Shown piece by piece: positions 9,147-19,087 of a stretch of DNA of 44,761 nt (position 1 is its first letter; each line of letters starts with the position of its first letter). This DNA comes from Prevotella sp. (GTDB taxonomy: Bacteria > Bacteroidota > Bacteroidia > Bacteroidales > Bacteroidaceae), in the NCBI GenBank assembly GCA_024684515.1, contig JAIKWS010000103.1:1-44761 (forward strand). The letters run 5' to 3'. A model generated the notes under the pieces. The model saw only the letters and a list, made by a program, of their open reading frames with translations, was not told the DNA's origin and did not search any database. The position numbers were made by a program, and so were the translations under genes.

Positions 9147-9177
9147 GAGGGACACGAGTCTCCAGCCCGTGTCCCTC
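9147..9177 (-). terminator. Terminator of the GH5 gene
   Basis: A perfect 10-bp stem GAGGGACACG/CGTGTCCCTC with an 11-nt loop lies 36 bp beyond the GH5 stop on the minus strand. It is followed in that direction by GGCTTTTATTTG, a T-rich tract. Confidence 0.85.
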
Positions 9178-9212
9178 CATAAGATCATCGCGTCAGACAG
9201 TTCTACTACCAC

Positions 9213-10769
9213 TCACTTGGGTGCCTTGTCGTAGACGGTTTCCAGGGTGTAGCTGGCATCGTCGCTAGTGGCGGCCTTGATCATTGTCTGCACCAGGTTC
9301 TGCAATCCATTGAGGTAGGTGCCGTCGTTATGGTTGAAATAGCCGTGATGCTCATTGCCTCCACCCTGCGCATTGTTGTCCCAGATGATAAGTGGCATGC
9401 CGTAAATGTATGCTGCTCGGCACACATACTCGAGGTAGTAGTTGCGGAAGAGGTTGGAGCGGCTCGTCTTATGCATCACACAACCATATTCACCGATGTA
9501 GACGGGGATATTGTTCGAGACGAACTTATCATTCAGCTTCTTGAAGATTTCCACCACGTGCTCCTCATTGCTGCCTGTCTGGTATTTTCCTGCGGCAGCC
9601 GTATGCCCCCACTCTGTCTTTCCACCATTATCCTCAGGCGTCAGCGTGAAGTTGGTTGGCTCATAGTAGTGTACGCTTACCATGATGCGGTTGGCAGGAT
9701 CAGTAGGCAGCACAAAGTTGTTGTCGATGGTAAGACTGGGATTGGAGGCATAGCCCGGCACACCAATCCATCGTGTGGCGTTATTGCCACCGGTGGCCCG
9801 TATGGTGTTCACTGCCAGCTGGTTCCACTCATTGAGGGTTCTGTACTGCTTGCCACCGTCTGTACGGTTGGCACCCCAGCCCCATCCGCCATCCTGAATC
9901 TCGTTGAAGGTTTCAAAGAAGAGGAAACTGCCCTTGTCCTTGAAAGCCTCGGCAATCTGCTTCCAGGTAGCCTCGATACGTTTCTTGATATTGCTGTTCG
10001 TCGTCTCATCGTTAGCCGCACCCTTGATGTCGAGCCAGTATTCATCATGGTGCAGGTTCAGGATGACGTTCAGTCCTGCTGCCTCTGCCCATTCCACGTT
10101 CTGCTTGACTTCAGCCAGGAAACTTGCCTTGATTGTCCAGTTGCCGGCAGTCTGGTAGTTTCCCCATGTCGAACACATGCGCACGGTGCTCACCCCAGCC
10201 TTCTTCAAGTTGGTATAGAGCGTCTGTGTAGGCTTGGCATTGTCCCAGTATCCCCACTGGAAGGGACTGTTGTCCTCGCCGGTACTGGTATCGAAATGGT
10301 TGCCCAGGTTCCAGCCCCACCCTAGCGTCCTGGCAATATACGAGGCCTCGTTGTCATCGATGGGCACCTCTTCCTTCTTCGTGGTGAAATTCAATGTAAA
10401 TGCTGGTGCCGAGACCGTCTGGTCGATAGTCGAGGCAATGGCTCCCTTCTCCACCTTCAGGATGTATGTCGCACCTTCCGTCAATGCCAGTGGGATGTCA
10501 ACAGACGTGGGCTTTGTGTCATTGACCTTAGCACTTACCACAGCACCATTCAACGTGATGCCTATACCTGTCACCTTTACCGTATTGTTATAGTCCAGAG
10601 TGAGCATGGTGGTTGTCGTGGCATCCACCTCAGCACCTTCGGCAATCGACTGTGAACGCAGCACAATGTCTACTTTTGGTGTTGGAGCAGGTTCTGGATC
10701 ATCATCGCTACTGCACGCAATCATTGCCAAAGCAACGAGCACGGCCTGGAAAAGTAATAGTCTTTTCAT
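9213..10769 (-). CDS. Surface lipoprotein endoglucanase, GH5 (subfamily 4-like)
   Basis: Probably cleaves beta-1,4-glucan or xyloglucan backbones at the cell surface. The 518-residue protein is a lipoprotein: lipobox ending at Cys19 followed by SSDDD, a Bacteroidetes-type surface export signal. Residues 33-130 look like an Ig/E-set-like module. The (beta/alpha)8 domain spans about 140-500. It shows WGWNLGNHFDT (151-161), HH at 240-241, ETFNE with E290 as acid/base, VSVHYYEP (364-371), IGEYG with E427 as nucleophile, and MPLIIWDN. The GWNLGN motif suggests subfamily GH5_4 (inference). The start at 10769 gives the lipoprotein signal; a start 13 codons earlier would extend before the lipobox. 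Driven by repeated promoters upstream and ended by a strong hairpin. Confidence 0.92.
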   Translation of the reverse strand: MKRLLLFQAVLVALAMIACSSDDDPEPAPTPKVDIVLRSQSIAEGAEVDATTTTMLTLDYNNTVKVTGIGITLNGAVVSAKVNDTKPTSVDIPLALTEGATYILKVEKGAIASTIDQTVSAPAFTLNFTTKKEEVPIDDNEASYIARTLGWGWNLGNHFDTSTGEDNSPFQWGYWDNAKPTQTLYTNLKKAGVSTVRMCSTWGNYQTAGNWTIKASFLAEVKQNVEWAEAAGLNVILNLHHDEYWLDIKGAANDETTNSNIKKRIEATWKQIAEAFKDKGSFLFFETFNEIQDGGWGWGANRTDGGKQYRTLNEWNQLAVNTIRATGGNNATRWIGVPGYASNPSLTIDNNFVLPTDPANRIMVSVHYYEPTNFTLTPEDNGGKTEWGHTAAAGKYQTGSNEEHVVEIFKKLNDKFVSNNIPVYIGEYGCVMHKTSRSNLFRNYYLEYVCRAAYIYGMPLIIWDNNAQGGGNEHHGYFNHNDGTYLNGLQNLVQTMIKAATSDDASYTLETVYDKAPK

Positions 10770-10815
10770 ATCTATAGTTTTTATGTTAATAATATGCTTG
10801 TTCAACAATCTGTTG

Positions 10816-10847
10816 CAAAGGTACGAATAAGCGAGGGAAAAACCAAA
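10816..10847 (-). promoter_or_regulatory. Proximal promoter of the GH5 gene
   Basis: Minus strand: TTTG (10844-10847), 20 bp, TACCTTTG (10816-10823). Full consensus, 47 bp from the start codon. It is the copy contained in the first 75-bp repeat unit. Confidence 0.8.
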
Positions 10848-10890
10848 TTTATTTGGGATTTTCCGAGCGGGAGTACCTAAGACCGAAGGT

Positions 10891-10997
10891 CAAAGGTACG
10901 AATAAGCGAGGGAAAAACCAAATTTATTTGGGATTTTCCGAGCAGGAGTACCTAAGACCGAAGGTCAAAGGTACGAATAAGCGAGGGAAAAACCAAA
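10891..10997 (-). promoter_or_regulatory. Two further promoter copies upstream of the GH5 gene
   Basis: The second repeat unit carries TACCTTTG at 10891-10898 with TTTG at 10919-10922; the third has them at 10966-10973 and 10994-10997. Both have the same 20-bp spacing and the same orientation as the proximal copy. Confidence 0.7.
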
Positions 10998-11068
10998 TTT
11001 ATTTGGGATTTTCCGAGGAAGCACCTATGTCATCCGTTAATATTTCCTAATTTTCGTGATTAACATTT

Positions 11069-11076
11069 TACTTTTG
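11069..11076 (+). promoter_or_regulatory. -7 element of the CE1 esterase promoter
   Basis: TACTTTTG, 75 bp before the start codon; no convincing TTTG 20 bp upstream. The implied leader is about 70 nt and A/T-rich. Confidence 0.5.
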
Positions 11077-11142
11077 GATAGAAGGTACGTCAACACATTA
11101 TATATAGTGACACAACCATCTTACAATTCAACTTTTAATTAA

Positions 11143-12369
<1,227 letters not shown>

Positions 12370-12397
12370 AATCGCATATACCATAATTTATAAGAAA

Positions 12398-12425
12398 GAG
12401 GGTGTGTCAAAAATGGCATACCCTC
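12398..12425 (+). terminator. Terminator of the CE1 gene
   Basis: Nine-pair stem GAGGGTGTG/CATACCCTC (one G-T pair) with a 10-nt A-rich loop, 28 bp after the stop and followed by TTCTTTCTG. Hairpins of this form are common behind Bacteroidales genes. Confidence 0.8.
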
Positions 12426-12538
12426 TTCTTTCTGTTATCGCCCTAACAACAATCTACATCCACAAATATCGTCAAAACCCTCACTATTTTCACATCATGA
12501 ATCTTTCTTCCTACACAGAAATGGTCCCTAGAAAAAAT

Positions 12539-12706
12539 GGACCTAGGGTTCATGTGCCAATGAACATATGTTCGTGGGCCAATGAACATATGTTCGTGGG
12601 CCAATGAACATATGTTAGTTTGCCAATGAACATATGTTAGTTTGCCAATGAACATATGTTCGTAGACGGATGAACATATGTTCGTGAGCCAATGAACCTA
12701 GGGTTC
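12539..12706. repeat. 22-bp palindrome array C (eight units)
   Basis: Six inner units GAACATATGTTC (or ...TTA in two) start at 12562, 12584, 12606, 12628, 12650 and 12672, an exact 22-bp step. The two outer units keep the register but carry a different palindrome: ACCTAGGGTTC at 12541-12551 and GAACCTAGGGTTC at 12694-12706. The 10-bp spacers are variants of GTGGGCCAAT and AGTTTGCCAAT, so unlike the other arrays they are not purely A/T. Confidence 0.93.
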
Positions 12707-12938
12707 GAAAAAACACCCATCAGAAAACACTATGGACACCTCTTGATCACGATGTGCTTTCCCCACAGTTCGACACCAAGAGAGAATTGCCAGAATATAA
12801 ATTCTTTTCAATATCCAAGAGAAGCTCGCCATCTCTTCCTCGCACAGAAAAAAGGTAACAATATACCTGTTGGCTATATCTTTAATTATTTTTTATCTTT
12901 AGAAAGTCAGTGGCGAAAGCATTGCTTGGCAAAATATT

Positions 12939-13381
12939 CGACCTGTGCGGTTGAAATCCTTATGAACAATCTGTAATCTCGCTAAACAAGGATAGTGTCA
13001 TGGCCGGATGGCGCTCCCCTCCCCTCCTCTTAGGGGAAAGGCTACGGGTAGGCGAGCTTGCTCAGGAATGGGGCAGGGGTGGGGTCTGAAGAACTATCTA
13101 TTACACCTAGCCCTACACACCTACATTGCTTGCCATCACCTGTGGAATCCTGAGCTAGACGCCCTCGTTGTAGGCCCGCCAAGCAGATAGGAAGTTAGTC
13201 TTGCAGACCCCACCCCTAGCCCCTCCCCTAAGAGGAGGGAAGGGGAGTGGCTACGCGATGTCCTTCACTCGTGCCTAGCGCACGGCTGGCTAAAGCGATA
13301 TCTGCCAGTGAGCTTCATGCCAATGGTCATGATAAAAGTCTATTTTTTCATCAAGTATCAATCTTCAACCGCACAGGTCGG
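12939..13381. mobile_element. MITE-like non-coding element with 17-bp inverted ends
   Basis: CGACCTGTGCGGTTGAA at 12939-12955 is perfectly repeated in inverted orientation at 13365-13381, bounding 443 bp without a credible gene. Inside is a second, G/C-rich inverted pair: CTCCCCT...TCTTAGGGGA (13014-13037) plus AGGGGTGGGGTCTG (13075-13088) on the left, and the matching complement at 13204-13247 on the right. No obvious target-site duplication was found. It may be a non-autonomous transposon or an interspersed palindromic repeat. Confidence 0.55.
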
Positions 13382-13403
13382 GATTTTTCTGGAGAATAGG
13401 TGT

Positions 13404-13438
13404 AAACGACTATCATTTCCGTGATTTGATAGTCGTTT
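13404..13438. other. 12-bp perfect hairpin
   Basis: AAACGACTATCA (13404-13415) and its complement (13427-13438) with an 11-nt loop, between the MITE-like element and the next promoter. It could insulate the downstream promoter or act as a terminator; neither flank has a clear T tract. Confidence 0.5.
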
Positions 13439-13452
13439 CCTGCGTTTTGACA

Positions 13453-13483
13453 GTTGCTAAATAAGGAGATTTAGCTAAATTTG
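13453..13483 (+). promoter_or_regulatory. Promoter of the 1684-residue protein gene
   Basis: GTTG (13453-13456, three of four), 19 bp, TAAATTTG (13476-13483), 32 bp before the start codon. Confidence 0.65.
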
Positions 13484-13515
13484 CACAAATGTTGTAACTA
13501 AACCTCATAAACATT

Positions 13516-16500
13516 ATGAAGAAACTACTCATCAAACTGGCACTCCTTGCGGTGCCGATGTTGGCGGCGGCACAGACTGCCGACGACCTGAAACAGTCGC
13601 TACCCTCCGAGTGGGGCGGCTGGCAGAACCTCACTTACGGCGTGACCGACATCACGGCGTACTCCAAAATTCTCTTCCCCATGGAAGTGGAGACCAGCGG
13701 CAAGACCATCCACCTGCTGTGGCAGGAGAACGGCAAGGACGCCGACGGCCTCTATCGTATGTACTACCGCCGCAGCGCCGATCTGGGACTAACCTGGGAG
13801 GAGGCTAAGGTCATCAGCACCTCGAAGGAGAAGCTCTATCGTAAGAACAACCACCTGCTGGCTGTCAACGGCAGCAGCGTGTACATCTTCTGTCCGTCGA
13901 AAGATGCCGATGACCGCTGGAAACTGCGCTTTGCACGCAGCACCGACGGCGGCGCGTCGTTCACAACGGTCGATCTGGAGCAGTTTGGCACAGGCTCCGT
14001 CACGCAGCACCTCGACATGTACTACGCAGGCTGCGACGGGCAGACCCTTGTGTTCGCCACGCATCACAGTGACGGCACTGGGCGCAAGGAACTGCGTGCG
14101 TACACCAGCACCGACGGCGGCCAGAACTTCCAACTGCTGAAATGGCAGTTGGAAGGCTACCCGTTCGGCGAGCGTCGTACATATCCCAGTTTCCATCAGA
14201 TAGCCGACCTTCAAGTGCAGAATGGCAAGTGGACGATGGTATGCTGGGACGACGATAAAAGTACCAAAGTCCTGCTGAACTCGTCATCTGACGGCGGCAA
14301 GACGCTCGTCACGCAAAACGTGACACAGCGGGGCACCGGTCGTTATAACTACTGGGACAACATGCCTGGCTACCGTCCGCAGATGGTGATGCAGGGCAAT
14401 ACCATCGACCTCATCTACTACGGCAAGCTCGACGACGGTGATGAAGAAATGATTGTCTATCAGCGTTCCACCGACAGCGGCAAGACCTGGGGAGAGCCGA
14501 AATATCTGCCCGACAGCTATGACTCGGGCACGATGACCATCGCCGGCAAGGGTGACAACCTCTACGTGATGGGCTACCGCTGGACTGGCGAGAACGATCG
14601 CTGGGGCCGCGTCACCCACCGCACGCTGTGGTACTCGCACGACGGCGGCAAGACGTGGCAGCAGCAGCGCCGCTGCTTCGACACCTACGAACTGAACAAC
14701 TCCGCCTTCCGCTTCACCATCGCTCCCGACGACCCGTCGGGCCGCCATGTCATTGTTACCGGCGAGCAGGGCTTCTACATGGAGACGAAGGACGGCTTCG
14801 AGACTGTCTGCCGCAACTTCCGCAAGGGCGACCAGTCGTGGGACCCCTATAGGGACAGGAACAACGAGGCACTGACCGTGCTCTTCGACAGTGAGGGCAC
14901 TGAGCACTGGTTCATGCAGTACAGCCCCCACCAGGCTGGTATCGCCAGCTACGACGGCTACTTCTGGAACATCTGCCACCGCCGCGTGGAGCGTCCTGAA
15001 GTGCCTGCAAAAACCAAGGAGATGGCTTACCACCTGGCCAACACCGTGAGGAACGACATCATCATCCCCATGTCGCCCAGCATCGAGGCTACCGGCGAGG
15101 CCATCACGGTCGAGGCGTGGGTGCGCTTCGACGCGCCAGGCGGTCTCTTCACCTTTGCCAGTTTGAACAATAATAGTGCCAGCCTTGGCGGTTCAAACGG
15201 GTTTGATGGCTGGTACTTGGAGTTCTACTACATGGCGGGTGGCGCCACCCCCGGAGGATATTCCTTCAACGGCTGCGTACATCCCGAAAAGAGCAATGGC
15301 AGCGGCTTGTTCACACCATGGACCTACCTCATCCGCGAGATAGGACAGTGGCACCACGTGGCCATGACCTACGACTCTAACGTCGCGGAGAACAATGTAC
15401 ACTTCTACATCGACGGTCTGCCCTACAACACACGCACCGAGCACAGCAAGATTCTGATGGGCAACAACCCCATCCTCATCGGCCGCTCCGGAACCCAAAA
15501 TGACGGCGACGTGCTCATCGACAACTTTGCCATCTACAGCCGTGCGCTGACGCTCGACGAGATTCACCAGCACATCTACGGCAAGCCCGACGCCACCGAC
15601 AAGGACTGCCGCCTGCTGCTCACCTTCGACGGCACGCTGCGCGACCAGAGCCAGTACCACAATGACCCCGTGCCCCTGATGGATGCGCCCCTCGTGGAGC
15701 ACAACGGCATCAACCTGCCCAAGGCCGACTTCACCCTGACCAAGGACGCGAAGGGCACCACCGTCTATGTGAACGACGTCACCCCCGACGGCGAGGTCTA
15801 TTGGTGGTTCAAGCCCAGCCCCACGACTCTCGGAACCTTTAACGAGAGCTGGAAGAAGCACGAGAGCGTGAACTACAATGGCCACAGCGGTCATTATACC
15901 TTCTGGATGGTGGCCAAGGGTGACGGCGAGACAACCAACGCTTTCGCACCGGTGAAGAAGGACTTCACCATCAGCGGACTTAATAAGGTGTTCCCCAATG
16001 TGGCAGGACAGAGCGAATGGGTGAAGTTACGCATACAGGGCGGCTACAAACTGACCAACAGCAATAAGCCGAAGGTAGTCTTGAAGCAGGGTGATACGGA
16101 GATTGAGGGGAACTGGGATTTACCCAATGGCTACAATCATGAGACAATAACCTCCATGTCCGACCTTGCGCCTGCTGTGTTCAACCTCGCTGCAGCACCT
16201 GTTGGCAAATATGATGTCATTGTAGGTACTGACACCTTGTTCCAAGCGTTCAGCCTTGAAGCCGTCGATGAAGCCCCGACCGTATGGTTGCGCGTGAATG
16301 GAAACAGCCGTATGCTGTATAACAGATGGAAGGCTTTCTCTATCGACTACGGAAACACTTCAAATGTAGATGCCTACAACACCCCCATCTACCTGTTTGT
16401 TCCTCATGAAGGCATTGATGTGGTTTTCGACTTTGAGTATAACTACATGCCTACAGACTATCTTGACCCGAAGGCCATCCAGTGGGCCAACGACTCCATC

Positions 16501-18570
16501 GGTCTCTACCAGGTGTTTGACAACGAGCATGGCAACAAGATGCGCTGCTATTCGTTCACCATACCTTATATCGGCGCCAACAGTCAGGGTCAGAAAACAT
16601 TCCGCATCAGGAAGATGGCCAACAATTATGATGAGGAGGTACGCATAGCCTACGCCATCGCCTCACCATGGGGACCATACGACGTTGAGGTGGATGAATC
16701 TGCAAATACCCGTTCTGGCGACGAGGACAAACATTCCCACTATCGTTCAAAAACCTTCAGCACCAGCCAGATTGACTGTATAATGACCTATCTTGCCACG
16801 GGCGTCGTTGATGCAGCTGCTTCTGCCGTGCCCTTTGGCAGTTGCGTCTGGGGTGTCGGCAAGACCATCTATCAAGGCTTCTCACACACCGATGATCGCT
16901 GGAGCACACTGGGCACCAACCTTTTCAGCACTGCTTTTAGTTGCGCCATGGACTTCAATCCCTTGGGATGGGGCTGGCGTGCCTGCCAGTTGGCCAACAT
17001 TGCCTTTAACACCGCAATGAACATCTATGGTGCCAATGGGTGTACAGATGCCAAAGGTGGTGAAAAGCGCGTGAGAAGCGTCCAAAGTATCGACCCCAAC
17101 GAGATGATTGGCCCGTGGGGACCTGATGATGACAAGCACTACATCCAGCCCATCCACCAGATGCCATATATGATAACCTTCGAGAATAAATCGACGGCAT
17201 CGGCACCGGCCAACGAGGTCTTCGTCACCGACACCCTCGACCTGTTAAAGTTCGACGCTGAGACCTTCAGCTTCAGCAGCTTCGGCTGGGCCGACACCAC
17301 CTTCGTCGTGGGCGGCAGCCGCACGCAGGAGTTCACACGCGATGTTAATTATAAGGTGAACGGTCACGACATCCTTGTGCGCGTCAGCGGACAGTTCAAT
17401 CCTGCAATGGGCGTCGCCAACTGGAGCTTCGCCTCACTTGAGAAGAATGGCAACGAACTGAACGACGTGATGAACGGCTTCCTGCTGCCCAACGACCAGA
17501 TCGGACGCGGCGAGGGCTTCGTCAGCTTCATCATCGACCACAAGGCCAATCCCGCCAACGGTTCCACCATCAGCAACAAGGCCACCATCGTCTTCGATGC
17601 CAACGAGCCTATCGTGACCAATACCTACACTAACACTTTCGACACCGACTACCCGACATCGAAGGTCGTCAAGGCTGAGGAGCCGTCGGAGGGTAAGCTC
17701 ACCGTCACCGTCAGCGGTAGCGACCAGACCAGCGGCATCGACCACTACACCGTCTTCGCCCAGAAGAATGGCGGCGAGTGGCTGGCCGTGGCCACTATTA
17801 CTGACGGCACCACCTGCACCATCGACGTCGAGACGGGCACGAAGTACGGTCTCTGCGCCATCGCCACCGACCAAGTGGGCCTGAACGAACCGAAGGGCTA
17901 TAAGGTTGAGGCCGAACTGACCACCGGCGGCACCGCTCCCGTCACGGCTACCTACGACCTTCGCGTGGCCGATGCCGGCTATGCCACCTTCTACGACTCT
18001 AAGGCCGACTACCAGCTGCCCGCCGGTCTGAAGGCCAGCACTGTCAGTGGTGTCAGCGGCGACCGCCTCACCTATCAGCCGCTCAGCGGCAGCATCGTGC
18101 CGAAGGGCACCGCCGTGCTTATAGAGGCCAATGAGAAGAAGGCCGCCACCTATACGCTGACCGGCGTGGATGGCGGTTCGGCCGGCAGCACTGTCGGCAC
18201 CAACCTGCTCCACGGCAGCGACGACTCAGCCCTCACCGGCCAGGACGTCACGACGCCCGACGACTACCTCTACTACAAGCTGGCCTACGGTCCCGCCGGC
18301 ACATCGCTGGCCACGCAGTTCGGTTGGTTCTGGGGCAGTCCCGACGGCATGAACTTCAACATCAACGGCCACCGCGCCTGGCTCGCCGTGCCGAAGACGG
18401 CCGGCGCCCGCGCCTACCTTATCGACGGTGAGGCTACGCCCATAGAAAGTCTGGATCTTAGCACTGGCAATGAGGGCGGCAGCTGGACAGACCTGCAGGG
18501 CCGCCGCATCACGATACCCACTCAACCGGGCATCTACCTGAAGAACAACCGCAAGGTGGTGATTAAATAG
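13516..18570 (+). CDS. Giant secreted Asp-box/LamG multidomain protein
   Basis: Probably a surface or secreted glycan-active or glycan-binding protein of 1684 residues; the exact activity is unknown. A signal peptide (1-19) is followed by a sialidase-fold propeller (about 30-490). It has six Asp-box-like motifs: RSADLGLTW, RSTDGGASF, TSTDGGQNF, SSSDGGKTL, RSTDSGKTW, SHDGGKTW. A LamG/concanavalin domain covers about 505-695 (ITVEAWVRFD, NNVHFYIDG, IDNFAIYSRALTLDEI). A poorly recognised middle follows. A DUF7619-like segment at about 1190-1380 starts with SIDPNEMIGPWGP. Then come an Ig-like stretch (SDQTSGIDHYTV), a Prevotella-type module (GYATFYDS) and a short C-terminal tail (DLQGRRITIP...GIYLKNNRK). 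The catalytic Arg triad of true sialidases was not confirmed, so BNR-type hydrolase or lectin are both open. Likely cotranscribed with the lipoprotein 34 bp downstream. Codons look richer in G/C than those of the ribosomal genes. Confidence 0.8.
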   Translation: MKKLLIKLALLAVPMLAAAQTADDLKQSLPSEWGGWQNLTYGVTDITAYSKILFPMEVETSGKTIHLLWQENGKDADGLYRMYYRRSADLGLTWEEAKVISTSKEKLYRKNNHLLAVNGSSVYIFCPSKDADDRWKLRFARSTDGGASFTTVDLEQFGTGSVTQHLDMYYAGCDGQTLVFATHHSDGTGRKELRAYTSTDGGQNFQLLKWQLEGYPFGERRTYPSFHQIADLQVQNGKWTMVCWDDDKSTKVLLNSSSDGGKTLVTQNVTQRGTGRYNYWDNMPGYRPQMVMQGNTIDLIYYGKLDDGDEEMIVYQRSTDSGKTWGEPKYLPDSYDSGTMTIAGKGDNLYVMGYRWTGENDRWGRVTHRTLWYSHDGGKTWQQQRRCFDTYELNNSAFRFTIAPDDPSGRHVIVTGEQGFYMETKDGFETVCRNFRKGDQSWDPYRDRNNEALTVLFDSEGTEHWFMQYSPHQAGIASYDGYFWNICHRRVERPEVPAKTKEMAYHLANTVRNDIIIPMSPSIEATGEAITVEAWVRFDAPGGLFTFASLNNNSASLGGSNGFDGWYLEFYYMAGGATPGGYSFNGCVHPEKSNGSGLFTPWTYLIREIGQWHHVAMTYDSNVAENNVHFYIDGLPYNTRTEHSKILMGNNPILIGRSGTQNDGDVLIDNFAIYSRALTLDEIHQHIYGKPDATDKDCRLLLTFDGTLRDQSQYHNDPVPLMDAPLVEHNGINLPKADFTLTKDAKGTTVYVNDVTPDGEVYWWFKPSPTTLGTFNESWKKHESVNYNGHSGHYTFWMVAKGDGETTNAFAPVKKDFTISGLNKVFPNVAGQSEWVKLRIQGGYKLTNSNKPKVVLKQGDTEIEGNWDLPNGYNHETITSMSDLAPAVFNLAAAPVGKYDVIVGTDTLFQAFSLEAVDEAPTVWLRVNGNSRMLYNRWKAFSIDYGNTSNVDAYNTPIYLFVPHEGIDVVFDFEYNYMPTDYLDPKAIQWANDSIGLYQVFDNEHGNKMRCYSFTIPYIGANSQGQKTFRIRKMANNYDEEVRIAYAIASPWGPYDVEVDESANTRSGDEDKHSHYRSKTFSTSQIDCIMTYLATGVVDAAASAVPFGSCVWGVGKTIYQGFSHTDDRWSTLGTNLFSTAFSCAMDFNPLGWGWRACQLANIAFNTAMNIYGANGCTDAKGGEKRVRSVQSIDPNEMIGPWGPDDDKHYIQPIHQMPYMITFENKSTASAPANEVFVTDTLDLLKFDAETFSFSSFGWADTTFVVGGSRTQEFTRDVNYKVNGHDILVRVSGQFNPAMGVANWSFASLEKNGNELNDVMNGFLLPNDQIGRGEGFVSFIIDHKANPANGSTISNKATIVFDANEPIVTNTYTNTFDTDYPTSKVVKAEEPSEGKLTVTVSGSDQTSGIDHYTVFAQKNGGEWLAVATITDGTTCTIDVETGTKYGLCAIATDQVGLNEPKGYKVEAELTTGGTAPVTATYDLRVADAGYATFYDSKADYQLPAGLKASTVSGVSGDRLTYQPLSGSIVPKGTAVLIEANEKKAATYTLTGVDGGSAGSTVGTNLLHGSDDSALTGQDVTTPDDYLYYKLAYGPAGTSLATQFGWFWGSPDGMNFNINGHRAWLAVPKTAGARAYLIDGEATPIESLDLSTGNEGGSWTDLQGRRITIPTQPGIYLKNNRKVVIK

Positions 18571-18604
18571 AAATTCTCATTATACAAACATTTTTCAAAG
18601 CATT

Positions 18605-19060
18605 ATGAAGACAATAAAGATTCTTTCTATAGCGTTCACAGTATGCCTGTCCCTGCTGGCGTGCGGCGGTGGCGACAGCGACGAGCCGAGTCCAACACCC
18701 ACACCCCCGATGCCCACTGCCAAGGGCAGGCACCTGACGAAGGTTTGCAACATGCCCGCCGATGCCTCGGAGCAGCTGGTGGAGCTGACCGGCCTGACGG
18801 CAGAGGCCACTCACAAGGGTGGGGTAGCCGCGTGGCTCACCACGACGTTGCGCACCTACACCAGTGGCACTCCCCACGTGGTGGTGGCCTGCAGGCAGAA
18901 TTTAGAGGTTGACCCCCGTGAGATAGATGTCACCTTCGTTGCCGCTAACGACACGCTGGTGCTCACCGTGCGCCAGGCTGCCTATACCGGCGGCGGGACC
19001 GACGTTGACAATTCCAACGGGACGTACACCGACCAGCCGGCCTATTCGCGTGAATATTGA
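18605..19060 (+). CDS. Small BACON-like lipoprotein
   Basis: Function unknown. The 151-residue product has a lipoprotein signal ending at Cys20 (LSLLAC) followed by GGGDSDEP, an acidic run that fits surface export. A Pro/Thr linker leads into a single beta-sandwich-like region. Its end, DTLVLTVRQAAY, and preceding REIDVTFVA match the last strands of BACON/Ig-like modules, which in Bacteroidetes usually accompany glycan enzymes. It starts 34 bp after the giant protein with no promoter seen, so an operon is likely, and a partner role (for instance surface anchoring or glycan binding) is inferred from that only. Confidence 0.72.
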   Translation: MKTIKILSIAFTVCLSLLACGGGDSDEPSPTPTPPMPTAKGRHLTKVCNMPADASEQLVELTGLTAEATHKGGVAAWLTTTLRTYTSGTPHVVVACRQNLEVDPREIDVTFVAANDTLVLTVRQAAYTGGGTDVDNSNGTYTDQPAYSREY

Positions 19061-19087
19061 CATCTTCTAACGTTAAATAGAAAAAGC

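Larger units (their letters stand above)
10816..11018. repeat. 75-bp tandem repeat, 2.7 copies, carrying promoters
   Basis: Units start at 10816, 10891 and 10966; copies one and two differ by one base (GCGGGAG versus GCAGGAG) and the third stops after about 53 bp. Each unit holds an imperfect palindrome (GGAAAAACCAAAT ... ATTTGGGATTTTCC). Each unit-to-unit junction also makes a second one: GTACCT-AA-GACC-GAA-GGTC-AA-AGGTAC (10873-10899 and 10948-10974). The period is a multiple of three, so a 25-residue peptide repeat appears in one plus-strand frame; it is not regarded as a gene. Confidence 0.92.
12370..13515. other. 1.1-kb gene-free region
   Basis: In order it contains the CE1 terminator, an eight-unit 22-bp palindrome array (12539-12706), about 230 bp of A/T-rich sequence in which nothing was recognised, a MITE-like element with 17-bp inverted ends (12939-13381), a 12-bp-stem hairpin (13404-13438) and the promoter of the next gene. 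Short open frames here have no protein-like composition. Confidence 0.7.

Noticed and set aside
7953..10325. Long plus-strand frames (7953-8954, 9330-10325) antisense to GH43 and GH5
   Set aside because: No motifs; the sense frames carry signal peptides and catalytic residues.
10853..11050. 65-codon frame with a 25-residue peptide repeat
   Set aside because: It arises because the promoter-bearing repeat is 75 bp long; there is no promoter or exported signal for it.
12539..12706. CRISPR array
   Set aside because: Repeats are 12-13 bp palindromes and spacers are 10 bp and nearly identical; no cas genes are nearby. The same holds for the other three 22-bp arrays.
12692..12976. 94-codon frame in the gene-free region
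   Set aside because: Runs out of the palindrome array into A/T-rich DNA and through the end of the MITE-like element; no promoter or family features.
14284..18213. Minus-strand frames of about 230-260 codons inside the giant protein gene
   Set aside because: Composition is Val/Ala/Gly-rich, typical of antisense reading of Gly/Thr/Asp-rich coding DNA; no family signature.
13516..18570. Calling the giant protein a true sialidase
   Set aside because: Asp-boxes are present but occur in many propellers; I could not identify the Arg triad and nucleophilic Tyr/Glu pair with confidence.
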